Made by a program: the position numbers and the translations under genes | Notes under the pieces: model-generated | The model's database searches: none | Told to the model about the DNA's origin: nothing | The model's input: the letters and a program-made list of their open reading frames with translations, nothing else | In this document: positions 6,011 to 12,534 of the stretch, piece after piece | How the letters are laid out: every line of letters begins with the position of its first letter | How positions within the stretch are numbered: position 1 is the stretch's first letter | Source of the DNA: Acetobacteraceae bacterium | GTDB taxonomy: Bacteria > Pseudomonadota > Alphaproteobacteria > Acetobacterales > Acetobacteraceae | Direction of reading: 5' to 3' | Length of the DNA stretch: 12,756 bases | Assembly: GCA_947476855.1 (NCBI GenBank) | Contig: CANJSR010000098.1 | Location: 1-12,756, forward strand

Positions 6011-6050
6011 GGGGCCGACTCACATCTCCGGCGCAAGGACCCACCCCGCG

Positions 6051-6926
6051 ATGAACGACCAGGTGACCGAGGACCCGCAAGCTCTGCTCGACCGGCTGGA
6101 TTCCCAGTCGGTGCGCTTCGAATCCCCCTGCGGCGACGGACGCATGGTCTGGCGGCTGTGGGACAAGTCCGCGGGTTCCGCCCCCGTCGTCGTGCTGTTC
6201 CATGGCGGGGCCGGGTCGTGGCGGCATTGGGTCCGCACCATCCCCGTGCTGGTGGAAACCTACCGCGTGCTGGTCCCCGACCTGCCCGGCCTGGGCGAGT
6301 CGGACTTTCCCCCCGACGGCGACAACGCCTTCTCGATCGGAGAGATCGTGCTGGCCGGCATCGACTCGGTGATCGGGCGGTCGGCGACGTTTGACGTGGT
6401 TGGCTTCTCCTTCGGCGGCACCATGGCGTCCTGCGTCGGCGCGCTGGCCGGCAAGCGGGCGCGGTCGGTCACTATCATCGGGTCGGCCGGCGTTGGCGCG
6501 CAGGGGAACCTCGGGTCGGCGGTGAAGCTGGAGAAGGTGCGCCATCTGGAAGGGGAGGAGCGGCGGCAGACCCATCGCACCAACCTCAACCGGCTGATGA
6601 TCGCCGATCCGGCGAAGATCGATGACCTCGCGCTGTTGATCCAGGATTGGAACACGATCCGCTCCCGCCTGCGCACGCCGGCGATTTCCCGCAGTGGGGC
6701 GATCCTGGAGGCGATCGACCGGTTGCAGTCGCCGCTGAACGGCATGTGGGGCGAGCTGGACGCGCCGGCCAATCCCAAGGGGCCTGAGCGCGTCGCCGCC
6801 CTGAAGGCCCGCAAGCCCGACGCCGATGTCCGCGTGGTGCCGGGCACCGGCCACTGGGCGGCCTATGAATCGCCCGAGATCGTCAATCCTTGGCTGCTGG
6901 AAATGCTCGCCCGCACCCGGCCGTAG
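6051..6926 (+). CDS. Alpha/beta hydrolase
   Basis: A 291-residue alpha/beta-fold hydrolase of ordinary length. The oxyanion-hole motif HGGAGSWRHW is at 51-60, the VPDLPGLGESD loop at 75-85, and the nucleophile elbow G-F-S-F-G-G has Ser120. The acid is probably Asp237 in WGELDAP and the base His268 in PGTGHWAAYE, so the triad is complete. The segment between about 150 and 215 is the variable cap that sets substrate choice. Esters, lactones or ring-cleavage products are usual substrates, but none can be named. No signal peptide is seen. ATG 6051 is chosen because family similarity begins soon after it; AAGGA lies 11 bases upstream, rather far. The CoA-transferase gene follows 173 bases later on the same strand, with a repeat element between, so a common transcript is possible but not clear. 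Confidence 0.9.
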   Translation: MNDQVTEDPQALLDRLDSQSVRFESPCGDGRMVWRLWDKSAGSAPVVVLFHGGAGSWRHWVRTIPVLVETYRVLVPDLPGLGESDFPPDGDNAFSIGEIVLAGIDSVIGRSATFDVVGFSFGGTMASCVGALAGKRARSVTIIGSAGVGAQGNLGSAVKLEKVRHLEGEERRQTHRTNLNRLMIADPAKIDDLALLIQDWNTIRSRLRTPAISRSGAILEAIDRLQSPLNGMWGELDAPANPKGPERVAALKARKPDADVRVVPGTGHWAAYESPEIVNPWLLEMLARTRP

Positions 6927-6957
6927 GGTGCTGGCCGTCTGCTTTGGCCGCCCCCTC

Positions 6958-7009
6958 CGTCATCCCCGACCGCCCCTTTTCGTCATCCCCGGCCTTGTGC
7001 CGGGGACCA
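6958..7009. repeat. REP-like palindromic repeat, single copy plus partial copy
   Basis: The 29-base unit 6981-7009 is identical to both arms of the inverted pair at 9766-9844. Each unit can fold on itself as CCCCGGC-CTTGT-GCCGGGG, a 7-bp stem (6987-6993 with 6999-7005) and 5-base loop. The first 11 bases of the unit (CGTCATCCCCG) also occur at 6958-6968. It lies in the 173-base gap between the hydrolase and the CoA-transferase and could end or stabilise the hydrolase transcript. Repeats of this type are dispersed in many GC-rich alphaproteobacterial genomes. Confidence 0.75.
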
Positions 7010-7099
7010 ACACCACCCCAGGCCCCTCCATCGTCCCCGCGACAACGACAAATGTTCGGCAACGATCACGCCCAGAGCCCATCACGAGGAAAACGTTCC

Positions 7100-9715
7100 A
7101 TGACCAAACCCACCGAGACCGCCACCGGCCCGGGCGCCATGATGGGCAATGCCGGACCCGGCATGCTCGAAGGCCTGCGCGTGATCGAAATCGCCGATGA
7201 GCGGGCTGAATACACCGGCCTGCTGCTCGCCGGCCTCGGCGCCGAGGTCATCAAGATCGAACCGCCCGAGGGCAGCGCGACCCGCCGTATCGGCCCCTTC
7301 CTCGACGACAAGCCCGGCCCGGACCGGTCGCTGTATTTCTGGCACTACAACCGCGCCAAGAAGTCCGTGACGCTGGACCTTGAACAGAAGGCCGACCAGC
7401 AGAAGCTGCTGGACCTGCTGGAAGGTGCGGATATCTTCCTCGATTCATCCTGCGGCGCGGTCAACACCGTCCTGGGCCTCGATCGTTCGGCCCTGAATGC
7501 GCGCTTTCCGAAGCTGATCACGTCACGCATGACACCCTTCGGCGATGACGGTCCATGGGCCGATTTCAAGGGATCCGACCTGATCCATCTCGCGCTCGGT
7601 GGGATCATGATGAATTGCGGTTACGATCCCGATCCGAATCTGGAATATGATACGCCCCCGATCGCACCACAGATGTGGCACGCGTATCATATCGCCGGGG
7701 AACAGCTCGCGACCGGTATCATCGCCGCGGCGATTAATCGTCATCGCACCGGCCTTGGCCAGGACGTTTCGGTCGCGGTGCATGAGGCGGTTTCAAAAAA
7801 CCCCGAGCTGGACATCATGAACTGGGTCATGCGGCGCGTTCCACTGTGGCGCATGACCGCGCGCCACGCCATGGAAACACCGAACGCATCCCCGTCCATT
7901 GTCCATACAAAAGACGGACGGTGGTTCATTTCACATGGCATGGGCGCGCGGGATCTGAAGAACCTGGTGCCGCTGCTCGCGAAGTACAACATGCAGGCGG
8001 ACCTGCAACCGCCGGGTCCGGATGTGGATCTGAAAGCCCGCGCGGTCCCAGGCTCCACCGCATCCGACGAAGCCCGTGCCCATATGCTGGATGTCGTGCA
8101 ACGCTTCGTCCGCGCCTGGACCTATAAGGACATGCCGTGGCTGGAAGCACAGGAAGCCGGCCTGCTATGGGCGCCCATCCGCAAGCCACACGAAAACGCG
8201 CTGGATGAACACTGGCTCGCGCGCATGACCTTCGCGGATGTGTACCATCCCGAACACGACCGGTCGTTCCGCTACCCGACCAGCAAGTGGTTGACAACGA
8301 AAACAAGCTGGAAAGTCGGCCGCCGCGCGCCGTTGGTCGGAGAGGACACGGCAGAAGTGCTGCGCGAAGCCAAGCGCGGTCCGTTCGTCCCGGCGCAGCC
8401 CAAGGGTTATTCGGAACCGGTGAAACATTCGGCGCTGCACGACAAGCCTTTCCCCTTGCAGGGTGTGAAGATCCTCGATTTCGCCTGGTTCCTGGCCTCG
8501 GCCGGCGGCACGCGCTTCCTCGCCGCGATGGGCGCGGAAAGTTACAAGGTCGAATGGAAGGACAATCCGGATACCCGCCTCGCCGCGATGGCGCCGGTGG
8601 GTGGACGCGAGGCCCGCGACAAGGCGACCGGGCCGCTGAAAGGCGTGACCGACCTGAACATGGGCGGGCAGTTCAACAACAAGAACGCCGGTAAGCGCGG
8701 CATCTCGCTGAACATTCGCCATCCGAAAGGATTGCAGATCGCCAAGGACCTTGTGCGGATCTGTGACGTCGTGGCCGAGGGCTTTTCCCCCGGCGTGCTG
8801 GATCGGCTGGGCCTTGGCTATGACGTGATGAAGTCGATCCGGCCGGATATCATCTACATCCAGCAGGCCGGCATGGGCGCGCATGGCAAGTATGGCCGGA
8901 TGCGGACGGTCGGACCGGTGGCCGCGGCGTTCGGCGGGCAATGCGACATGTCGGGTCTGCCGGAACCGTCGATGCCGGTGGGTTGGGGATATTCCTACCT
9001 CGATTGGATGGGCGCCTACGGCTACGCGCTCGCGCTGCTCGGCGCGCTGTATCATCGGGAGAAGACCGGCGAGGGCCAGTGGATCGATGCATCGCAGTGT
9101 GAATCAGGGATTTTCCTGACCGGCACGACGGTGCTCGATTGGGACGCGAACGGGCGGGAATGGCGCCGGTATGGCAACCGGTCCCCCTACAAGCCCGCGG
9201 CGCCGCATGGGGCGTACAAGTGCAAGGGGCGGGATCGCTGGGTGGCGATCGCCTGCTTCTCCGAGGCGGATTGGCAGACTTTGGCCCGCGTGGCGGGGCA
9301 GGGAGCCTGGCTGGAGGACAAGCGCTTCACCACGCTGGCGGACCGGATGGTGCACCAAGATGCGCTCGACGCCGCGATTGGTGCCTGGACGGCGACCCAG
9401 ACGGCCGAGGACGTGATGATGGCGCTGCAAAATGCCGGCGTTCCGGCGGGCGTGTGCCAGAACTCCGAGGACCGCTGCGACAAGGACCCGCAGTTGGCGC
9501 ACCTGAAATGGCTGACCGAGGTGACCGGCACGAAGATCGGCACCTGGCCGGTGTATGAGTTGCCGATGAAACTATCCCGCACTCCGGCCTATATCGGCGG
9601 CCCGATCAACCGCGGCGCGCCTGGCTATGGGGAGGACAATGAGTGGCTGCTGACGTCCATGCTGGGGATGTCTTCCAGCGATGTGGAGCGGTTGGCGGAG
9701 GAGGGGGTTATCTGA
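7100..9715 (+). CDS. Tandem (fused) family III CoA-transferase, CaiB/BaiF type
   Basis: An 871-residue protein made of two consecutive CaiB/BaiF (family III) CoA-transferase domains, about 22-425 and 452-871, each near the normal single-protein length. Domain 1 begins LEGLRVIEIAD and has LGAEVIKIEPPEG (47-58) and NRAKKSVTLDL (84-94). Domain 2 begins LQGVKILDFAW and has NKNAGKRGISLNI, VVAEGFSPGVLDRLGLGYD (557-575), GMGAHGKYG and GVPAGVCQNSED. These enzymes move CoA between carboxylates through an aspartyl-CoA ester. Counting from the conserved G-x-G-Q, the residue matching Asp169 of formyl-CoA transferase is Glu229 in domain 1 and Glu668 in domain 2. ATG 7100 follows GAGGA (7086-7090); the frame is open further up but that stretch includes the repeat. 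DddD (DMSP CoA-transferase/lyase) shares the two-domain layout, yet the active sites differ, so I do not assign that role. Donor and acceptor are unknown. Confidence 0.93.
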   Translation: MTKPTETATGPGAMMGNAGPGMLEGLRVIEIADERAEYTGLLLAGLGAEVIKIEPPEGSATRRIGPFLDDKPGPDRSLYFWHYNRAKKSVTLDLEQKADQQKLLDLLEGADIFLDSSCGAVNTVLGLDRSALNARFPKLITSRMTPFGDDGPWADFKGSDLIHLALGGIMMNCGYDPDPNLEYDTPPIAPQMWHAYHIAGEQLATGIIAAAINRHRTGLGQDVSVAVHEAVSKNPELDIMNWVMRRVPLWRMTARHAMETPNASPSIVHTKDGRWFISHGMGARDLKNLVPLLAKYNMQADLQPPGPDVDLKARAVPGSTASDEARAHMLDVVQRFVRAWTYKDMPWLEAQEAGLLWAPIRKPHENALDEHWLARMTFADVYHPEHDRSFRYPTSKWLTTKTSWKVGRRAPLVGEDTAEVLREAKRGPFVPAQPKGYSEPVKHSALHDKPFPLQGVKILDFAWFLASAGGTRFLAAMGAESYKVEWKDNPDTRLAAMAPVGGREARDKATGPLKGVTDLNMGGQFNNKNAGKRGISLNIRHPKGLQIAKDLVRICDVVAEGFSPGVLDRLGLGYDVMKSIRPDIIYIQQAGMGAHGKYGRMRTVGPVAAAFGGQCDMSGLPEPSMPVGWGYSYLDWMGAYGYALALLGALYHREKTGEGQWIDASQCESGIFLTGTTVLDWDANGREWRRYGNRSPYKPAAPHGAYKCKGRDRWVAIACFSEADWQTLARVAGQGAWLEDKRFTTLADRMVHQDALDAAIGAWTATQTAEDVMMALQNAGVPAGVCQNSEDRCDKDPQLAHLKWLTEVTGTKIGTWPVYELPMKLSRTPAYIGGPINRGAPGYGEDNEWLLTSMLGMSSSDVERLAEEGVI

Positions 9716-9726
9716 GGATTAGCCGG

Positions 9727-9757
9727 GGGACGGGTGTCTGTTTGACACCCTCGTCCC
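9727..9757 (+). terminator. Terminator-like hairpin after the CoA-transferase
   Basis: GGGTGTC (9732-9738), loop TGTTT, GACACCC (9744-9750) form a perfect 7-bp stem starting 17 bases after the CoA-transferase stop. GGGAC (9727-9731) and GTCCC (9753-9757) extend it past a 2-base bulge. There is no run of T after it, so it may be a factor-independent terminator of weak type or an mRNA-end stabiliser. Confidence 0.5.
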
Positions 9758-9765
9758 GACCACGT

Positions 9766-9844
9766 CGTCATCCCCGGCCTTGTGCCGGGGACCATCACAA
9801 GCACCCTGCCGCGATTGGTCCCCGGCACAAGGCCGGGGATGACG
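9766..9844. repeat. Inverted pair of 29-base REP-like repeats
   Basis: Arms 9766-9794 and 9816-9844 are perfect reverse complements of 29 bases with a 21-base spacer. Each arm also has its own CCCCGGC/GCCGGGG hairpin. The layout is that of a REPIN (paired REP sequences), elements known to be copied by RAYT transposases elsewhere in a genome; no such gene is in this window. The whole can form a 29-bp stem in RNA or a cruciform in DNA. A third identical copy lies at 6981-7009, in the gap on the other side of the CoA-transferase gene. Confidence 0.85.
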
Positions 9845-9863
9845 TTGCGAGTTGGCAGACTCA

Positions 9864-9909
9864 GCCCCTCCGCGATTTGATCTCTCACATTGTGGGATAG
9901 TCGAGGGGC
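9864..9909 (+). promoter_or_regulatory. Nested inverted repeats upstream of the nicotinamidase
   Basis: GCCCCTC (9864-9870) and GAGGGGC (9903-9909) form a 7-bp outer dyad, with an inner imperfect hairpin around CACATTGTG (9886-9894). A CATAAT box (9909-9914, 5 of 6 to the -10 consensus) overlaps the right arm, and AGGGAGA (9922-9928) is six bases before the ATG at 9935. No matching -35 box is found. An operator over the promoter is possible but unproved. Confidence 0.25.
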
Positions 9910-9934
9910 ATAATCCCCACCAGGGAGACAAGCC

Positions 9935-10582
9935 ATGCGCCTAGACCCCACCGCCGATATTCTCGGCCTCGTGGACATCCAGCCGACCTTCATGCCCGGC
10001 GGAGAGCTTCCCGTCGCAGATGGCCAAGCGGTCGTGCCGGTGGCGAACAGGTTGCTCGCTTTGTTCCCGCATGCCTTCGCAACCCAGGACTGGCATCCTG
10101 CTGCCCACACCTCCTTCGCCAGCGCCCATCCCGGCCGGCAGGCCTATGAGGAAATCGATCTTCCCTATGGCCGCCAGGTGCTCTGGCCCGACCACGCGCT
10201 GGCCGGCACCGCGAACGCCGAACTGCATCCCGACCTGATCCAGACGCGCATAGAGGTCATCGTCCGTAAGGGCTTCGATCCTGCGCTCGACAGCTATTCG
10301 ACGTTCTTTGAAAACGACCATCTCACCGCGACCGGCCTCGATGGCTGGCTGCGGCAACGGGGGTTCCGGCGGCTGTTCCTCGCGGGTCTGGCGACCGATT
10401 TCTGCGTCGCCTGGTCGGCCGAGGACGCCGCCCGCCTCGGCTACGAGGTCTTCGTGATCGAGGACGCCTGCCGCGGCATCGCCCTGCCGACCACCGCGGG
10501 CCGCACCACGATGGATGATGCCCGCGACAGGCTGAAAAATCTCGGCGTCGGCTTCCTCACCAGCGCCGATCTCGGGGCCTAG
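9935..10582 (+). CDS. pncA: Nicotinamidase (isochorismatase-like hydrolase)
   Basis: A 215-residue cysteine hydrolase of the nicotinamidase type, which converts nicotinamide to nicotinate and ammonia for NAD salvage. The catalytic triad is Asp14 (LVDIQPTFMPGG), Lys112 (VRKGFDP) and Cys157 (GLATDFCVAW). Metal ligands are Asp52 and His54 in TQDWHP, His58 and His87 in LWPDH. D-S-Y-S-T-F-F (119-125), with the A-T-G-L-D-G that follows, and the D-A-C-R-G-I segment (near 177) are typical of PncA rather than of other isochorismatase-family members, and the length is right. ATG 9935 has AGGGAGA six bases upstream. The stop overlaps that of the dioxygenase on the other strand. The usual C-V-Q-G-T after PDH is replaced by A-L-A-G-T, a small departure near the metal site. 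A related amidohydrolase activity on another heteroaryl amide cannot be excluded. Confidence 0.88.
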   Translation: MRLDPTADILGLVDIQPTFMPGGELPVADGQAVVPVANRLLALFPHAFATQDWHPAAHTSFASAHPGRQAYEEIDLPYGRQVLWPDHALAGTANAELHPDLIQTRIEVIVRKGFDPALDSYSTFFENDHLTATGLDGWLRQRGFRRLFLAGLATDFCVAWSAEDAARLGYEVFVIEDACRGIALPTTAGRTTMDDARDRLKNLGVGFLTSADLGA

Positions 10583-11460
10583 GCAACGAGCGCGGGGTAA
10601 TCCAGCGTCGCCATGATCTGCAACCGCCGCATGTAGCGCGCCTCGTCGGGCATATAGTCAGCCACCGCGTAGTGCACCGTGCCGATATTGTCCCACATCA
10701 GCACGTCGCCCATCGCCCAGTGATGCGCGTATTGATAGTCCAGCCGGGTCTGGTGGCGGAACAGGAAGTCGACGATCGCATCGCTCTCGGCGCGGTCCAT
10801 GCCGTCGATCCACATCGTGTAGCCCGGGTTGGCATACAGGATTTTCCGTCCCGTGATCGGATGCGTCATGAACACCGGGTGCGACACGGGCGGGCGCTTG
10901 CGGCGCTGCTCCTCGGTCAGCGGCTTGCGCGTGGTGCCAGGCCGGGACAGGGAGATTTCCCAGTACTTGTTGAAATCATGCGTCGCGGTGCGGCCCGCCA
11001 GCTTCGTCTTCAGCTCCTCCGGCAGGTCCTCGTAGGCCTTGTGCATGTTGCGGAACTGGGTCTCGCCCAACGGCATGCCGTGGCGCGTCGGCACTTCCCG
11101 CGCGTGCAGGATATTCGCCAGGGCGATGACCTGATTGTAGGACATATCCGTGTGCCAGTCCTGACCGGCGTCGTGCAGGCCCAGCGGCTTCCCGGCCTGT
11201 TTCATGTTGGACAGGATCATCATCTCGGGGTGCCCGGGCTCATGCGCGCCGGAGGCCGCGACATTCACGTCCGGTTCGCCGAAGCGAGCACCAAAGGCGG
11301 CATGGCTATCGGTCGTCAGATCCTGCTTCGGGAAGCACAGCACGCCATATTCGCCCAGCGCGCGCAGGATCGTCCGGAAATCGCCATCGGACAGCGGGAT
11401 GTTCAGATCGATGTCCTCGATCGAGGCGCCGAGCGTCTTGCCGGTGGGGATGATTTTCAT
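10579..11460 (-). CDS. TauD/TfdA family 2-oxoglutarate-dependent dioxygenase
   Basis: A 293-residue Fe(II)/2-oxoglutarate dioxygenase. It begins MKIIPTGKTLGASIEDIDL, the usual opening of the family, and has the metal triad His103-x-Asp105 in DWHTDMSY and His263 in GTVHYAVADY. The 2-oxoglutarate-binding Arg is probably Arg279 in MRRLQIM, with Arg275 nearby, by comparison with Arg270 and Arg266 of TauD. HPITGRKILYANPGYT (200-215) is also typical. Enzymes of this group hydroxylate taurine, aryloxyacetates, sulfate esters or other small acids, releasing succinate and CO2; substrate cannot be read from the sequence. Start 11460 fits the family N-terminus, although AGGAGA (11472-11477) is 11 bases off, a long spacing. 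No sulfonate transporter is near. It is convergent with the nicotinamidase and divergent from the phosphoesterase. Confidence 0.92.
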   Translation of the reverse strand: MKIIPTGKTLGASIEDIDLNIPLSDGDFRTILRALGEYGVLCFPKQDLTTDSHAAFGARFGEPDVNVAASGAHEPGHPEMMILSNMKQAGKPLGLHDAGQDWHTDMSYNQVIALANILHAREVPTRHGMPLGETQFRNMHKAYEDLPEELKTKLAGRTATHDFNKYWEISLSRPGTTRKPLTEEQRRKRPPVSHPVFMTHPITGRKILYANPGYTMWIDGMDRAESDAIVDFLFRHQTRLDYQYAHHWAMGDVLMWDNIGTVHYAVADYMPDEARYMRRLQIMATLDYPALVA

Positions 11461-11591
11461 GGTGTGGGGGGTCTCCTGCGGTGGGCGGGCGTTATATCGG
11501 TCGGTTGGTGGCGTGGGTCCATCCCCGATAGCGCGGCCGGCGGGCCCATGGCAGGATTTGGATCAATCGTTCCGCGCATAAAGGTGCCGCT
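11461..11591. promoter_or_regulatory. Divergent control region, dioxygenase and phosphoesterase
   Basis: 131 bases between two divergent starts. On the minus strand a TATAAC box (11496 to 11491, 5 of 6 to the -10 consensus) stands 31 bases before the dioxygenase ATG, but no -35 box is found at the proper distance. On the plus strand AAGG at 11581-11584 is seven bases before the phosphoesterase ATG; TTGGAT (11558-11563) and CATAAA (11577-11582) are too close together to be a promoter. No clear dyad is seen. Confidence 0.3.
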
Positions 11592-12449
11592 ATGGCCGAT
11601 TTTCGCCTGATCCAGGTCTCCGATCCGCATCTGTCCCGCCAGAAGGCCTATTTCCAGGAGAATTGGGAGGCGTTCCTGGCCGCGATGCGCGCCGACCCGC
11701 CGGACCTGATCGTGGTGACCGGTGACCTATGCTTCGACGCGATCGAGCAGCCGGACGACATGGCGTTCGCCCGCGAACAGATGGACCGGCTGCCGGCGCC
11801 ATGGCTGGCGATCCCGGGCAACCACGATGTCGGCGACCAATGGCCCGACCTGAAGTTCAAGCAGCCGGTCGATGCGGCCAAGCGCCGGCTGTGGATGGAC
11901 CATTTCGGCCCCGACTGGTGGGTGTCGGACCATGCCGGCTGGCGGCTGGTCGGGCTGAACGCGATGCTGTTCGACAGCGGCCTGCCGGAGGAGGCGGAGC
12001 AGTGGGCCTGGCTCGATACGGTGCTGGAGGCGCGGGCGGGACGCGATGTCCTGCTGTTCGTCCATAAGCCGCTGTATCTGGATGATCCCGGGACGACAGC
12101 GGACAGCACGCTGTTCTACGCGGCCGGCACGCGGCGGCGGCTGATGGACCTGGCTCTGCGCCATGCCGTGCGGGCGATCGGCAGCGGCCATCTGCACCGG
12201 CGGTTCGTGGACGCGCATCACGGCGTGCAACTGGTCTGGGCGCCGTCGTCCGGCTTTGTGATGGGCGGCTTTCCGCCTCGGCTGCCGGTCGGGGAAACCG
12301 AGGTCGGCTATGTCGAATACCGCCTGGGGGACGGTGTCCTGTCCCACCACTTCATTCGGCCGCCGGCCTTCGCGCTGAACGACATGAGCGAGACGATGGC
12401 GCGCCTCAAATCGACGGTGAACCTGCCGCCAAAGCCCTGGTTGGGCTGA
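11592..12449 (+). CDS. Calcineurin-like metallophosphoesterase (CpdA/GpdQ-like class III phosphodiesterase)
   Basis: A 285-residue dinuclear-metal phosphoesterase. All blocks are present in order: SDPHL with Asp11 and His13, TGDL with Asp45, GNHD with Asn77 and His78, FVHKP with His158, and SGHLH with His200 and His202. The early D-x-H followed by 'VVTGDL' and 'IPGNHD' and the length resemble CpdA (cAMP phosphodiesterase, about 275 residues) and GpdQ-type glycerophosphodiesterases. The substrate could be a cyclic nucleotide or another phosphodiester; the family is broad. No signal peptide is seen, so it is cytosolic. ATG 11592 has AAGG seven bases upstream. It precedes the thiolase-like gene by 85 bases on the same strand with no visible functional link. 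Confidence 0.9.
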   Translation: MADFRLIQVSDPHLSRQKAYFQENWEAFLAAMRADPPDLIVVTGDLCFDAIEQPDDMAFAREQMDRLPAPWLAIPGNHDVGDQWPDLKFKQPVDAAKRRLWMDHFGPDWWVSDHAGWRLVGLNAMLFDSGLPEEAEQWAWLDTVLEARAGRDVLLFVHKPLYLDDPGTTADSTLFYAAGTRRRLMDLALRHAVRAIGSGHLHRRFVDAHHGVQLVWAPSSGFVMGGFPPRLPVGETEVGYVEYRLGDGVLSHHFIRPPAFALNDMSETMARLKSTVNLPPKPWLG

Positions 12450-12491
12450 CACGCCCACCGTCCCACCCTGGTCCGCGTGCCCGATCCCTTC

Positions 12492-12497
12492 TATGAT
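12492..12497 (+). promoter_or_regulatory. Candidate -10 box before the thiolase-like gene
   Basis: TATGAT, 5 of 6 to the sigma-70 -10 consensus, stands 37 bases before the ATG at 12535 in an otherwise GC-rich 85-base gap. The -35 position (12469-12474, TGGTCC) does not match, so support is weak. Confidence 0.2.
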
Positions 12498-12534
12498 CCG
12501 CGCCGCCTTAGAACGACGACCCGGGGGAAACGGC

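Larger units (their letters stand above)
5744..6050. other. 307-base gap between divergent genes
   Basis: The gap separates the host attachment gene (minus) from the alpha/beta hydrolase (plus). It holds the short inverted repeat described at 5746-5779, a possible 40-residue minus-strand ORF at 5817-5939, and a direct repeat of GGCGCC (5984-5989 and 5991-5996). A weak plus-strand promoter pair is also present. The plus frame of the hydrolase is open upstream to 5826 without any family-like sequence, so it is not counted as coding. No RNA gene or mobile element is visible. Confidence 0.5.

Noticed and set aside
5940..6854. Minus-strand open frame antisense to the alpha/beta hydrolase, in frame with the small 40-residue ORF
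   Set aside because: The hydrolase motifs on the plus strand are complete, and the minus translation is compositionally a shadow. This also lowers confidence in the small ORF.
8165..9055. 296-residue minus-strand open frame inside the CoA-transferase gene
   Set aside because: His/Arg-rich shadow translation without motifs; the plus strand carries a clear protein family throughout.
7100..9715. Assignment of the fused CoA-transferase as DddD (DMSP cleavage)
   Set aside because: Only the two-domain layout agrees; the catalytic Asp is Glu in both halves and no DMSP transporter or downstream 3-hydroxypropionate genes are seen.
6958..9844. The 29-base repeats as a CRISPR array
   Set aside because: Copies are nearly 3 kb apart or inverted, with no regular spacers and no cas genes; each is palindromic in the manner of REP elements.
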